NCBI RefSeq assembly: GCF_040954645.1
Contig: NC_092805.1
Coordinates: 77,574,257-77,638,256, forward strand
Origin: Diabrotica undecimpunctata
Lineage: Eukaryota > Arthropoda > Insecta > Coleoptera > Chrysomelidae
DNA: 64,000 bases
Direction: 5' to 3'
Each line of letters starts with the position of its first letter. Position 1 is the stretch's first letter. Positions 49,869 to 59,095 of this stretch are shown one piece after another. Position numbers and translations under genes: made by a program. The notes below the pieces were generated by a model that was not told where the DNA came from, did no database searches, and saw only the letters and a program-made list of their open reading frames with translations.

Positions 49869-49909
<41 letters not shown>
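49869..49909. repeat. (TA)n at 3' end of Penelope right copy
   Basis: 41-bp TA tract separating the Penelope end from the following short inverted-repeat element. Confidence 0.9.
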
Positions 49910-49913
<4 letters not shown>

Positions 49914-49915
49914 AC

Positions 49916-50178
49916 ATTTTTGTTGGGAATAAGCCACAATGTTATTTTAATGTTAAGTTTATTTGAAGTTTCTATTTCTACTTCGGAAATATTTCTCAAA
50001 ATGCAAAACTAATAAATATAACAAATTTTGTTTTTGTTGCGTGGTAAAAAATTCTATTAATAATTTAATTTTATGTGACTCATCGATATTGACACTTCAG
50101 ACATAATATATTATACATTTTAAAGTAAATGACATTTAATTTTAAAGTAAAATTGTGACTTATTCCCAACAAAAATAG
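49916..50178 (-). repeat. 260-bp element with inverted ends and hammerhead-like core (family H)
   Basis: Its ends are inverted: TTTTTGTTGGGAATAAGCC (49916) and GGCTTATTCCCAACAAAAA-like sequence ending at 50178 (one mismatch). Inside, on the minus strand, TTTGAGAAAT, a stem and GAAACTTC parallel families B and C. The stem III palindrome is broken here (ACTT instead of ACGT). Confidence 0.6.
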
Positions 50179-51003
50179 TAAATTGCATTAAGATACATTA
50201 TAAAAGGATTACGACCGTCGACTTCAATTCTAAATGTAGTTCACTATGATAGTGAATGGTTCGCGGTCAAACGTTGGAGAATAAAAGAAAGGATCTACGA
50301 GATCTATGAGATATCAGCTACTTCATTCTTTTATTGAAGACGATTCGTGTTAGAATTCATACAGATCATTAGTTGATCTACAAGTTCATTAAATATGCAA
50401 ACAACAGTAAAGTCCAAAAATTTGTACATGGTTTATCTTACAAAAGATATGCAGCTTATTAAGATGGAAGTGAAGAAATAGTTTAGATTATGAACCATAC
50501 AGATTACAATACAAAAGTTCAGTTTTAGGTAAGAAAAAACAGAACTAAGTCAGTTTTGTAAAATATACAAAATGTTGCAAGAACAGTGTTATAAAATCCT
50601 TTCGAGAATGGAGGACAAACAGAAGTCCAAAATAGTACTGATATTATTTAATAATAGACACTACTATGATTTATATTTACGTTTATTACTTAATTTAGTT
50701 TTAAATACGTTAACATACCAGGGTGTTGCCAAAGTTAGCATAAGTTGACATCAATGAAGTAAGCAGTTTCATAAACACCTTTATCATTAATGTGGATCTC
50801 AACTTTGCATTAAACTGTAAGACACACGACGCGATTAAATAGGGCACTACCGATTCACAGGAATGAATCATAGTGGTTAACTGGTTAATCTGTGATTCAC
50901 GACACTGACGTCAAATTAAGGACCATGTAAATAGAATTAAAAAATATATATTTATGTATATTTAATATTTAATTTATTTATAATATTCATTCATTTATAT
51001 ATT
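50179..51003. other. No recognisable gene
   Basis: AT-rich sequence with no recognisable frame. ACCAGGGTGTTGCCAAAGTTAGC near 50718 resembles a mariner-type terminus but no partner was found. Confidence 0.4.
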
Positions 51004-51118
<115 letters not shown>

Positions 51119-51194
51119 GTTCCGAAATATTTTCGGGGTTAGTACAATTAAACCTAGAGCTAAAAGGGATTTAGGTCCAGACATCAATATCTCA

Positions 51195-51528
51195 CTCAAT
51201 CTCAACTCAAAGACTCAGACCGTCATTATACGAAAGCTTTTCTTCAGTACATTAAAAGTGTCACTGATAAAATCGACAAAATTGTTAAATCAAGAGGAAT
51301 AAAGACAATATTTACCCTCCAACAAAAACTTTTATTTCTTGTCCGATCAATCAAATACAACATTACAAATGAACAACATGGAGTTCATGAAATTCTTTGT
51401 GCAGACTGCCTCTGATTATATATAGGTCAAACAAATCGTAGAATCCAAAATAGGATTTATGAACATTCCCTTTCTGTTCGCAATTCCGATTCAATTTCAG
51501 CTCTAGGTCAATACCATCTATATACAGG
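51195..51528 (+). pseudogene. Penelope GIY-YIG endonuclease (second family), left part
   Basis: Plus-strand frame reads [15 protein letters not shown], then GVHEILCADCL followed by an in-frame TGA, then LYIGQTNRRIQNRIYEHSLSVRN and SISALGQYHLYTG. CxDC...YIGQT-R is the GIY-YIG hallmark. It differs from the copies at 46448 and 48119. The frame stops at the LTR element inserted at 51529, and the next codons appear at 55504. Confidence 0.75.
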
Positions 51529-51626
51529 TGTAACGATGAGTCCAAGCCATCACCGTTAAACCAGCGTGCGCGCGAACCAACCCATGAAGTAGGAGTGTAT
51601 CGACAGTAGAAAGGGCAAAGCTCCGC

Positions 51627-51634
51627 TATATAAA
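51627..51634 (+). promoter_or_regulatory. TATA box of LTR B
   Basis: TATATAAA about 30 bp before GAGAGAGAATCGACAG, placing transcription start near 51655-51665 and the hairpin array at the very 5' end of the RNA. Confidence 0.65.
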
Positions 51635-51660
51635 CGGCAACATTTCCTCATAGAGAGAGA

Positions 51661-51864
51661 ATCGACAGGTGTTGACTGAAGATTCTCTTCTTCCCTACCC
51701 CGGCTTGTGGACGTGTTGAGTTCACAAGTTGTTTCCGTCCCATACCGTCTTTACCCGAAAAGCGTGTTGAGCTTTTCACTACCCGTACTCTGAAACAGTC
51801 GTGTTGAGACTGTCGAGGAGTGTCCTATTAACCCGAATCACTTAAGGGACGTGTTGAGTTCCTT
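51661..51864 (+). promoter_or_regulatory. Five hairpins with identical GTGTTGA loop
   Basis: Loops start at 51669, 51713, 51764, 51801 and 51851. The stems are CAG/CTG with an outer ATC/GAT (51661-51683), CTTGTGGAC/GTTCACAAG with one G-U (51704-51728), GAAAAGC/GCTTTTC (51757-51777), ACAGTC/GACTGT (51795-51813) and AAGGGAC/GTTCCTT with one G-U (51844-51864). The loop sequence is constant while the stems share no sequence. This indicates selection for a presented loop. Role unknown: RNA packaging, translation or host-factor binding are possible. Confidence 0.8.
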
Positions 51865-52067
51865 TCCTTTCTTTGTACCTATCGTCCGCTGTTATTAAAT
51901 CGATACAACGTTACCGTAAAATTTCAAATACACATTCGCTTGCCGATAAGACTGGTTCCATATGACAAGGTCAAACTTAATTTGAATAAATAGGCCAGGT
52001 ACTGAGAAGACTAAACCAAATTGTAAATATGTACATAAGATTTTTGTCAATTTAATTTAAGGAAGAC

Positions 52068-52073
52068 AATAAA
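52068..52073 (+). terminator. Poly(A) signal of LTR B
   Basis: AATAAAG followed by a T-rich stretch, about 80 bp before the LTR end, the expected place for the R/U5 boundary. Confidence 0.6.
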
Positions 52074-52153
52074 GTTTTATTTTTATTTTGAACTCTGTCT
52101 CTGACTGTCTAAAAGCTACCCGGATAGTGACTTCCACGAGAGGACGTCACAAA

Positions 52154-52169
52154 TGGCGCCCGAGCAGAA
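52154..52169 (+). other. Primer binding site of element B
   Basis: TGGCGCCCGAGCAG begins two bases after the LTR end. Same TGGCGCCC start as element A. Confidence 0.75.
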
Positions 52170-52275
52170 AAATACGTTTTAAACAATAATACCGACCGAA
52201 TTCCGAATTTTATTTTCATGAGACAGTACTACGTTTCAAATTTTAATCAAAGACAGGGTGATTCACAGTTCAAAA

Positions 52276-53214
52276 ATGACAGACGCTCCGGAAACGTCGA
52301 AGGTTAGTTGGGTGTACCTATTAAAGAAAGACGAACTTATAGCCGAATTAACAAACAGAGAACAGCCGACGGAAGGGAATTTCAGCGAGCTAAGAGCGAG
52401 ATTAGTTGCGATCATCAAGGCAAAGGAAATAGAAGAAAACCAGATGGAAGACAGCCAAAGAAAGATGGAAATAGTACGCAAATGGGGTTCACTGGGGCAC
52501 TTTGACGGTTCAAGAGACCCAATAGAATTCATAGAACGGTTGAATGGACTCCAGACAGCTTACGGCCTACAAGACACCCACGTTTTACAAGCTCTACCAG
52601 AAACATTAAACGGGAAAGCATTACTATGGTACAGAAACAATAATAAATATTGGAACGAATTAAAAGACTTCGAACAAGATTTCCGCAATTTCTTCGTTTC
52701 CTCCGTTCTCACACAATCTCTGGAAGCTCAAATCCGGAACCGACTCCAATGAAACAACGAAGGTGTAAAAGACTACATCATTGATATTCAAACAATGATC
52801 AGAAGACATGGTGAATTCAATCACCAAGAAGAACTAAACAGGATATACACCAATATGAACCCGAAATACAAATTGTATATAAAGAGGCAAGACGTATCGT
52901 CAACACAGGACATCATCAGACTAGCGGAAGAATATGATATGGTCCAAAAAGAAATATATAACACAAACAATACAAGGTGTGACTGGACACAGGCAAATAG
53001 TCGTAATAACAAAATACAGAATTTCGACAGACAGACTTGTTGTTGGAGATGCGGCCGCAGAGGCCACAATAGAAGAAACTGCAGAGCTATCGCTGTACTC
53101 TTCTGCAGCCATTGCGGAACCCGAGGAACAACTTCCAATAACTGCCAATGTAGAAGCCGACCGGAAAACTCCAACAGGACTGGACAAGAAGGAGGCAACC
53201 CAGTCAGCATTTAG
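52276..53214 (+). pseudogene. gag of gypsy element B
   Basis: The best start is ATG 52276 (MTDAPETSK). The in-frame GTG upstream is less likely. The N-terminal ~60 residues form a helical, SAP-like segment (LKKDELIAELTNREQ...LRARLVAII). A capsid-like region follows, with DPIEFIERL and ALPETLNGKALLWYR. One in-frame TGA at 52750 is the only stop in 313 codons. The C-terminus has a CCHC knuckle CWRCGRRGHNRRNC and a second, degenerate one CSHCGTRG...NNC lacking the His. It overlaps the protease frame. Confidence 0.85.
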
Positions 53215-53972
53215 AGTCCTCCCTAACAACCTCCAGCTACGCACACTATACAGATCAACGACCCCACACAACGATAACGTTCAGCAACGGTAAAAAGTTA
53301 AGAGCACTAATAGACACAGGAGCCCAAAATTCGTTTATAGGACAAAAAGGTAAAAAAGTATTGGAACAATGTGGAACAAACAGCGACAGAAAAGCTTTAA
53401 AGATCACGCTGGCAGATGGAAAAACCAGCAACATAGAAATCTGTTTTACAGCAAAATGTTCCATAGACAACGTTTGGAGAAAAGCCAAGCTACATTTTTT
53501 ACCAAACCTAGCTTCAGAAGTAGTACTGGGGAAAACGTTCGAGGAACATATGGAAAACTTAAAAGAAGTACTTCACAGACTACAGCAGGCCAAACTACGA
53601 ATTAATATAGACAAATGTAAATTCTGCAAAGAAGAGATAAATTATTTAGGCCATGTAGTAAACAAAACGGGAATAAAAGTGGACGACAACAAGACAAAAG
53701 CTATAGTCGAATATCCCGCGCCAAAAACCGTTAAACAACTACGCCGATTTTTGGGCATCATCTCATGGTATAGGAGATTTATAAAAGATTTTTCACGAAC
53801 TGCAGCCCCTTTAACAAAGCTACTAAAGAAAAAACAACATTGGACTTGGGACAGAGACCAAGAGGAAGCATTTAACAAAATAAAATTACTACTGACACAA
53901 GCTCCAATACTGATCTGCCCGGACTTCCAGAAAAGATTCTTTTACAATCTGACGCTTCAAACCACGGTTTAG
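53215..53972 (+). pseudogene. Protease fused by deletion to RT thumb, element B
   Basis: The protease is clear: LRALIDTGAQNSFIG at about 53298-53342 and SEVVLG near 53515. The frame then jumps directly into the C-terminal RT region (HMENLKEVLHRLQQAKLRINIDKCKF, NYLGHVV, RRFLGIISWYRRFIKDFS). The fingers, palm and catalytic Asp residues are missing, yet the frame is kept. The ORF ends at 53972 through an indel near 53940, in the middle of the RNase H start. Confidence 0.85.
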
Positions 53973-54592
53973 GAGTAGCTTTAGTACAAACAAACGACGA
54001 AGGACAGGAACAAGTCATCGCTTACGCAAGTCGAACCCTAACAAATGCCGAAAAAAATTACAGCGTTACAGAAAAAGAACTACTAGCGATCATCTTCGGT
54101 ATAGAAAAGATGAAACACTACATCGAAGGATACCCATCTTCAATTATCACAGATCATCAAAGTCTACGATACTTACAAACAATGGAAAACCCTACAGGTA
54201 GAATAGCTAGATGGGCAATGCTGCTGCAACAATTTGACTTCGATGTCATTTACAGAAAGGGCTCCCAGAACGTCCTGGCCGACGCGCTCTCTAGAGAACC
54301 AGTAGATCTGGTTTGCATAATAAACGTAGAAGATGTAGAACCCGACGAATGGTACAATAAAGCTTTAAATAAAATCCAGACAAATCCGCAACTATTTCCA
54401 GACTACTCTATCAAAGATGGACTTCTCTATCGACACTTCTGGGACAAATACGATTTAAAAGAGACAGAGGTATCCAACCCCTGGAAACTATGCATCCCAA
54501 ACCACAAGAGACAACAACTCCTGGCAGCAAAACCACGAGCAACCGACCGCAGGACATCTAGGAATAGCCAAAACAATAACCCGCCTAGCTAG
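53930..54592 (+). pseudogene. RNase H of element B
   Basis: SDASNHGLGVALVQ, YSVTEKELLAIIFGI, ITDHQSLRYLQ and a GSQNVLADALSREP end motif are all present, so this is a complete RNase H domain in one frame after an indel. It then runs into the start of integrase and changes frame near 54530. Confidence 0.8.
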
Positions 54593-54842
54593 AAAATACT
54601 ACTGGCCAGGTATGTTTAAAGACGCCGCAAAGTTCGTCAGGAACTGCAACAACTGTCAGCAATTTAAGCCGCAACAAAGCTTAACTCCAGGCCGCATGCA
54701 ATCTACACAAATTCCGCCACATCCATGGCACACCGTTTCAACCGACATCATAGGACCCCTTCCAACATCCAGCAAAGGAAACAAATATATAATGACATTC
54801 CAGGACACCTTTTCAAAATGGGTCGAAGGAATAAAAATTTAA
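54540..54842 (+). pseudogene. Integrase of element B, truncated
   Basis: The zinc domain is present (H in the LGIAKTI region preceded by GH, CNNCQQFK) and the core begins with STDIIGPLPTSS carrying the first Asp. A TAA at 54841 and the deletion of everything after KWVEGIK remove the second Asp and the Glu, so it cannot integrate on its own. Confidence 0.8.
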
Positions 54843-54868
54843 AAAAATTTTGTTCCAAAATTTTTCCC

Positions 54869-54880
54869 AGGAAGAGGGGG
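54869..54880 (+). other. Polypurine tract of element B
   Basis: AGGAAGAGGGGG directly before the 3' LTR start TGTAAC; the usual plus-strand primer. Confidence 0.85.
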
Positions 54881-55503
54881 TGTAACGATGAGTCCAAGCC
54901 ATCACCGTTAAACCAGCGTGCGCGCGAACCAACCCATGAAGTAGGAGTGTATCGACAGTAGAAAGGGCAAAGCTCCGCTATATAAACGGCAACATTTCCT
55001 CATAGAGAGAGAATCGACAGGTGTTGACTGAAGATTCTCTTCTTCCCTACCCCGGCTTGTGGACGTGTTGAGTTCACAAGTTGTTTCCGTCCCATACCGT
55101 CTTTACCCGAAAAGCGTGTTGAGCTTTTCACTACCCGTACTCTGAAACAGTCGTGTTGAGACTGTCGAGGAGTGTCCTATTAACCCGAATCACTTAAGGG
55201 ACGTGTTGAGTTCCTTTCCTTTCTTTGTACCTATCGTCCGCTGTTATTAAATCGATACAACGTTACCGTAAAATTTCAAATACACATTCGCTTGCCGATA
55301 AGACTGGTTCCATATGACAAGGTCAAACTTAATTTGAATAAATAGGCCAGGTACTGAGAAGACTAAACCAAATTGTAAATATGTACATAAGATTTTTGTC
55401 AATTTAATTTAAGGAAGACAATAAAGTTTTATTTTTATTTTGAACTCTGTCTCTGAATTTCTAAAAGCTACCCGGATAGTGACTCCCACGAGAGGACGTC
55501 ACA
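54881..55503 (+). repeat. 3' LTR of gypsy element B
   Basis: 623 bp, three differences from the 5' LTR. It repeats the hairpin array at 55013-55216, the TATA box and the poly(A) signal. Confidence 0.92.
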
Positions 55504-55610
55504 CAGGTCACATAATGAATTTTGAAAACTACAAAACCAAAGCCCCCATCCGCTTCTATCGAATCCATAAAAATTGAAAAAATTGCCAAATTGTCTCAAT
55601 AAAAGAGATG
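55504..55610 (+). pseudogene. Penelope endonuclease (second family), right part
   Basis: After the CAGG duplication the reading continues GHIMNFENYKTKAPIRFYRIHKN, which completes the GIY-YIG domain interrupted at 51528. Confidence 0.75.
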
Positions 55611-55619
55611 TCGTAGAAC

Positions 55620-55890
55620 AGAGAACCAGTTGTCGTAACCTTCATTAAAACACAGCGAATTAGATGGGCCGGACATATAATACGAATGCCTGATAAATTG
55701 AATGCTAAAAAGATAACGGAAGGACCACCTATAGGAAGAAGAAGCAGAGGCCGACCACGAATTAGGTGGTTAGATGGAGTTGAAATCGACTTAGGGATAC
55801 TAGAGATCAGAAGAGAAACCGAACAGAATGGCGACTAATCTTAGAGCAGTCTAGGATCCACAGAGGGTTGTCGAGCCAAAGATGATGATG
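55620..55890 (+). pseudogene. LINE ORF2 3' end
   Basis: Reads RIRWAGHIIRMPDKLNAKKI...GRRSRGRPRIRWLDGVEIDL, the conserved C-terminal signature of insect LINE ORF2 proteins, ending with a short GATGATGATGAT tract. It lies directly after the Penelope fragment. Confidence 0.8.
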
Positions 55891-56076
55891 ATCTTAATCT
55901 TTCTATAAGCCATTAGGTTCTATTAATTAAGAACATTTGCCAGTTTGTCGCACAAACTTCCTTCTTCGTCAGGTGTATGTTTCCTAGAATTATTACCAAA
56001 AATACAATTTTCTATTTCTAACTTTGCTGCGTTTTACTAATAAAGACCAATAAGTACGAAGTATGCATTTTCGAAA

Positions 56077-56080
<4 letters not shown>

Positions 56081-56155
<75 letters not shown>

Positions 56156-56163
56156 TACATATA
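56081..56163. repeat. (TA)n at left end of DD41D element 4
   Basis: TA tract running into TACAGGGTG. The matching right end also runs into TA. Confidence 0.95.
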
Positions 56164-58822
56164 CAGGGTGAGTCATGCGGAACTTTACATACTTCTACCA
56201 TATGTAGAGTCCCTCAGGGAGCATATCATGTGGCCACTAAAAAATGTCAACTGCTCTTCTTTATTAATTAACAGGGTGATTTGTGTAATTGACCATTTAT
56301 TTCATTTTACTGTAGTGTTTATACGGCTCATTTGATTTTTTTAATTTTTGCATTATACAGTACACTACTATCAAGCATTCGACTGGTATTAGCTAAACTA
56401 AAAAATTCCAGGACTGGCTTTGGAAAAATTAATTTAGGAATTCGTATTAAATATTACACCCTGTATATATATTTTTTCAAAATGCAATAAGTGATTTTCA
56501 AACTACATAAATAGCCAATGAAAACGACATATATGCGACAATGTTGTCGCACTTTTATTAAATTTTTAGTGAACGATCAAATCTTACCAAAAATAGAACA
56601 ACCATAATGAAGTATCAAATTATAAGGTAATTAATTTAAATAAATGTTATAAATTTCAAACATTTTAATTGAAATGATAAACTGAACACAACAAAAAACA
56701 GTAACTACTAACAATAACGAAGAACAATTTTAAAAAAAACTAAAAATATGTACATAGTTATGATAAACCCATAAATTAGAACTGGAAAAGATACAATAAT
56801 GGTAACAAAATAAAAATAATTCAAAATAGATTTTCGAAATGGAACCCTTCAGCCTGTATACATTTTTGTTGCCGAATTGTTAATTGACGTATTGAATTAC
56901 GGATACTCTGGGGATCGTTTCTAATAGTATTACAACAATGTATAATTCTATCAATTAATTGTTGTCGGTTATTAATATTCACTGCGTAAACTAGTTGCTT
57001 CAATCGTCCCCAAATATGGTAATCAACGGGATTGAAATCAGGGGATCTTGAAGGCCACGAAATAGGACCTGCACGTTCTATCCACCTGTTGCCATAAACA
57101 TTATTGAGATGTTGTCTCACTGCCAGTTAAAAGTGTGGGGGTGCCCCATCATGCTGAAAATACATCCCTCGGATAGCAACGTTCGCGTTGGCAAGCAAAT
57201 TCGGCAAAATATTTTGTAGAAAGTTCAAATAGACCTGCCCTGTTAAAGGACCATCAAAAAAGTGAGGACCTACTAATTGGTTAGTTATGACACCAATCCA
57301 CACGTTAACCGAAAACCTTAACTGAGAACGACGTTCTCGAATAGCATGGGGATTTTCTTGTGCCCACACATGTGAATTTCGTGAATTATTTATCCCGTCT
57401 CTGGTAAATTGGGCTTCAACTGTAAATAGTGTCCTGTATAGCGTTGGTCGATTATTGTTAATCCATCTACAAAATTCCAACCTATCGATCTCATCTCCAG
57501 CATGTAGTCGCTGAACCATTTGAATGTGATATGGGTATAAATTATTTTTTTGTAAGACTCTACTTACTTTTGATTGAGTAACATTGAGTTCTCGACTTAC
57601 TTGTCTAGTGCTTATTGTAGGGTTCATAGTAACGGCGTCCATAATGTCATCGTCCTGCGCTTCATCTACATGTCGCTCTGTTGTTCCACTAGGAAAAGTG
57701 CCATTTTCTAGCAAATAATTAAAAACTGACCCAAATGTTGGATGACTGGGAGTTCGACGATTAGGAAATCTCCTGCGATATTCTCTACCAACAGCCCTAC
57801 CATTCCCATTACAGAATCCATAAACAAATATTATGTCTGCATATTCTGTGGTCGAAAACTGATGTGGCATTTTGAACGAAAGTAACAAAAGCTCTACCAA
57901 AACTAACACAATGTACTTAACGTAGATATGACAGAAGAAATATGTATTCTTGTACACATAAATAACAATTGATAATGACAATAATGACAATGGGTATAAA
58001 ATATCAAGAAACGTCAAACGGTCAACGCCAACCTTCATTTTAAACTTTTTTAGATTTATTTTTATTTAGTACAGTTAATGCAATGTATTATTATTTGACA
58101 TAAAATTTTAATCATTTACAATCAACAAAATCTAACACATACAAGAGGTTTAACTTTTTAATCAATTTAATTTATTATTTATCGAAAATAATGCCCCAAT
58201 ACGATCTATGAGTAAAAATTTAAAATTGAAAAACAATTGATTCTATCGTAGAGATAATACAAAGTGACAGTAAAGATGTTAATTTTCTACGTATTAGATT
58301 ATGTTGTAGGAACTTATTTTAATTAAAATGGTTGAAATTTATAACATTTGTTTAAATTAATACCTTATAATTTGATACTTCATTATGGTTGTCCTATTTT
58401 TGGTAAGATTTGATCGTTCACTAAAAATTTAATAAAAGTGCGACAACATTGTCGCATATGTCGTTTTCATTGGCTATTTATGTAGTTTGAAAATCACTTA
58501 TTGCATTTTAAAAAAAAATTATACAGAGTGTAATATTTAATACGAATCCCTAAATTAATTTTTCCAAAGCCAGTCCTGGAATTTTTTAGTTTAGCTAATA
58601 CCAGTCGAATGCTTGATAGTGTGTACTGTATCATGCAAAAATTAAAAAAATCAAATGAGCCGTATAAATACTACAGTAAAATGAAATAAATAGTCAATTA
58701 CACAAATCACCCTGTTAATTAATAAAGAAGAGGAGTTGAGATTTTTTAGTGGCCACATGATATGCTCCCTGAGGGACTCTACATATGTTAGAAGTATGTA
58801 AAGTTCCTCATGACTCACCCTG
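56164..58822 (-). mobile_element. DD41D mariner element 4 with ~500-bp inverted termini
   Basis: CAGGGTGAGTCAT at 56164 and its inverted copy ending at 58822 are flanked by TA on both sides. Inverted similarity runs 507 bp on the left (to 56670) and 502 bp on the right (from 58321) at roughly 95% identity. Each terminus contains a small inverted motif GCGACAATGTTGTCGC (56535-56550 and about 58440-58455). Total 2659 bp; it is the most complete of the mariner relatives here. Confidence 0.9.
56821..57870 (-). pseudogene. DD41D transposase, element 4
   Basis: Translation most likely starts at MPHQFSTTEYAD (57870); the upstream codons to 58038 are hydrophobic and not family-like. The order is helix-turn-helix (IIFVYGFCNGNGRAV, then STRQVSRELNVTQSKVSRVL), first catalytic block LFTVEAQFTRDG (usually TDEA; the Asp is Val here), VNVWIGVITNQLVGPHFF, second Asp in MYFQHDGAPPHF, and third Asp in RSPDFNPVDYHIWG. 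A single TAA at 57124 lies right after PPHF. Counting that codon, 41 residues separate the second and third Asp, giving DD41D (rosa/Visitor type). Confidence 0.85.

Positions 58823-59095
<273 letters not shown>

Larger units (their letters stand above)
48090..49870 (+). mobile_element. Penelope-like element, right (plus) arm
   Basis: Inverted partner of 45722-48057. The shared sequence CTCACCGACACTAAATATT (48090) mirrors 48038-48057 across a 32-bp centre. Relative to the left arm it lacks about 550 bp just after that point, which removes the N-terminal half of the RT. It ends against a TA tract at 49869. Confidence 0.85.
51529..52151 (+). repeat. 5' LTR of gypsy element B
   Basis: 623 bp, TG...CA. 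It contains a TATATAAA box at 51627-51634, five GTGTTGA hairpins at 51661-51864 and an AATAAA at 52068-52073. Confidence 0.92.
51529..55503 (+). mobile_element. Young, internally deleted gypsy element B
   Basis: 623-bp LTRs (51529-52151 and 54881-55503) starting TGTAAC and ending GTCACA differ at only three positions that I can find, all in the last 50 bp. The target duplication CAGG is at 51525-51528 and 55504-55507. The internal region is 2.7 kb, roughly half that of a complete gypsy, because most of RT and most of integrase are deleted. With near-identical LTRs it probably transposed recently using proteins from another copy. Confidence 0.9.

Noticed and set aside
51661..51864. GTGTTGA repeats as a CRISPR-like array
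   Set aside because: The repeated unit is only 7 bases, spacing is irregular, the flanks pair with each other, and the host is a eukaryotic retroelement.
52821..53293. Extra overlapping frames on both strands over gag of element B
   Set aside because: Alternative-frame shadows; only the frame with zinc knuckles and the protease frame carry recognisable motifs.
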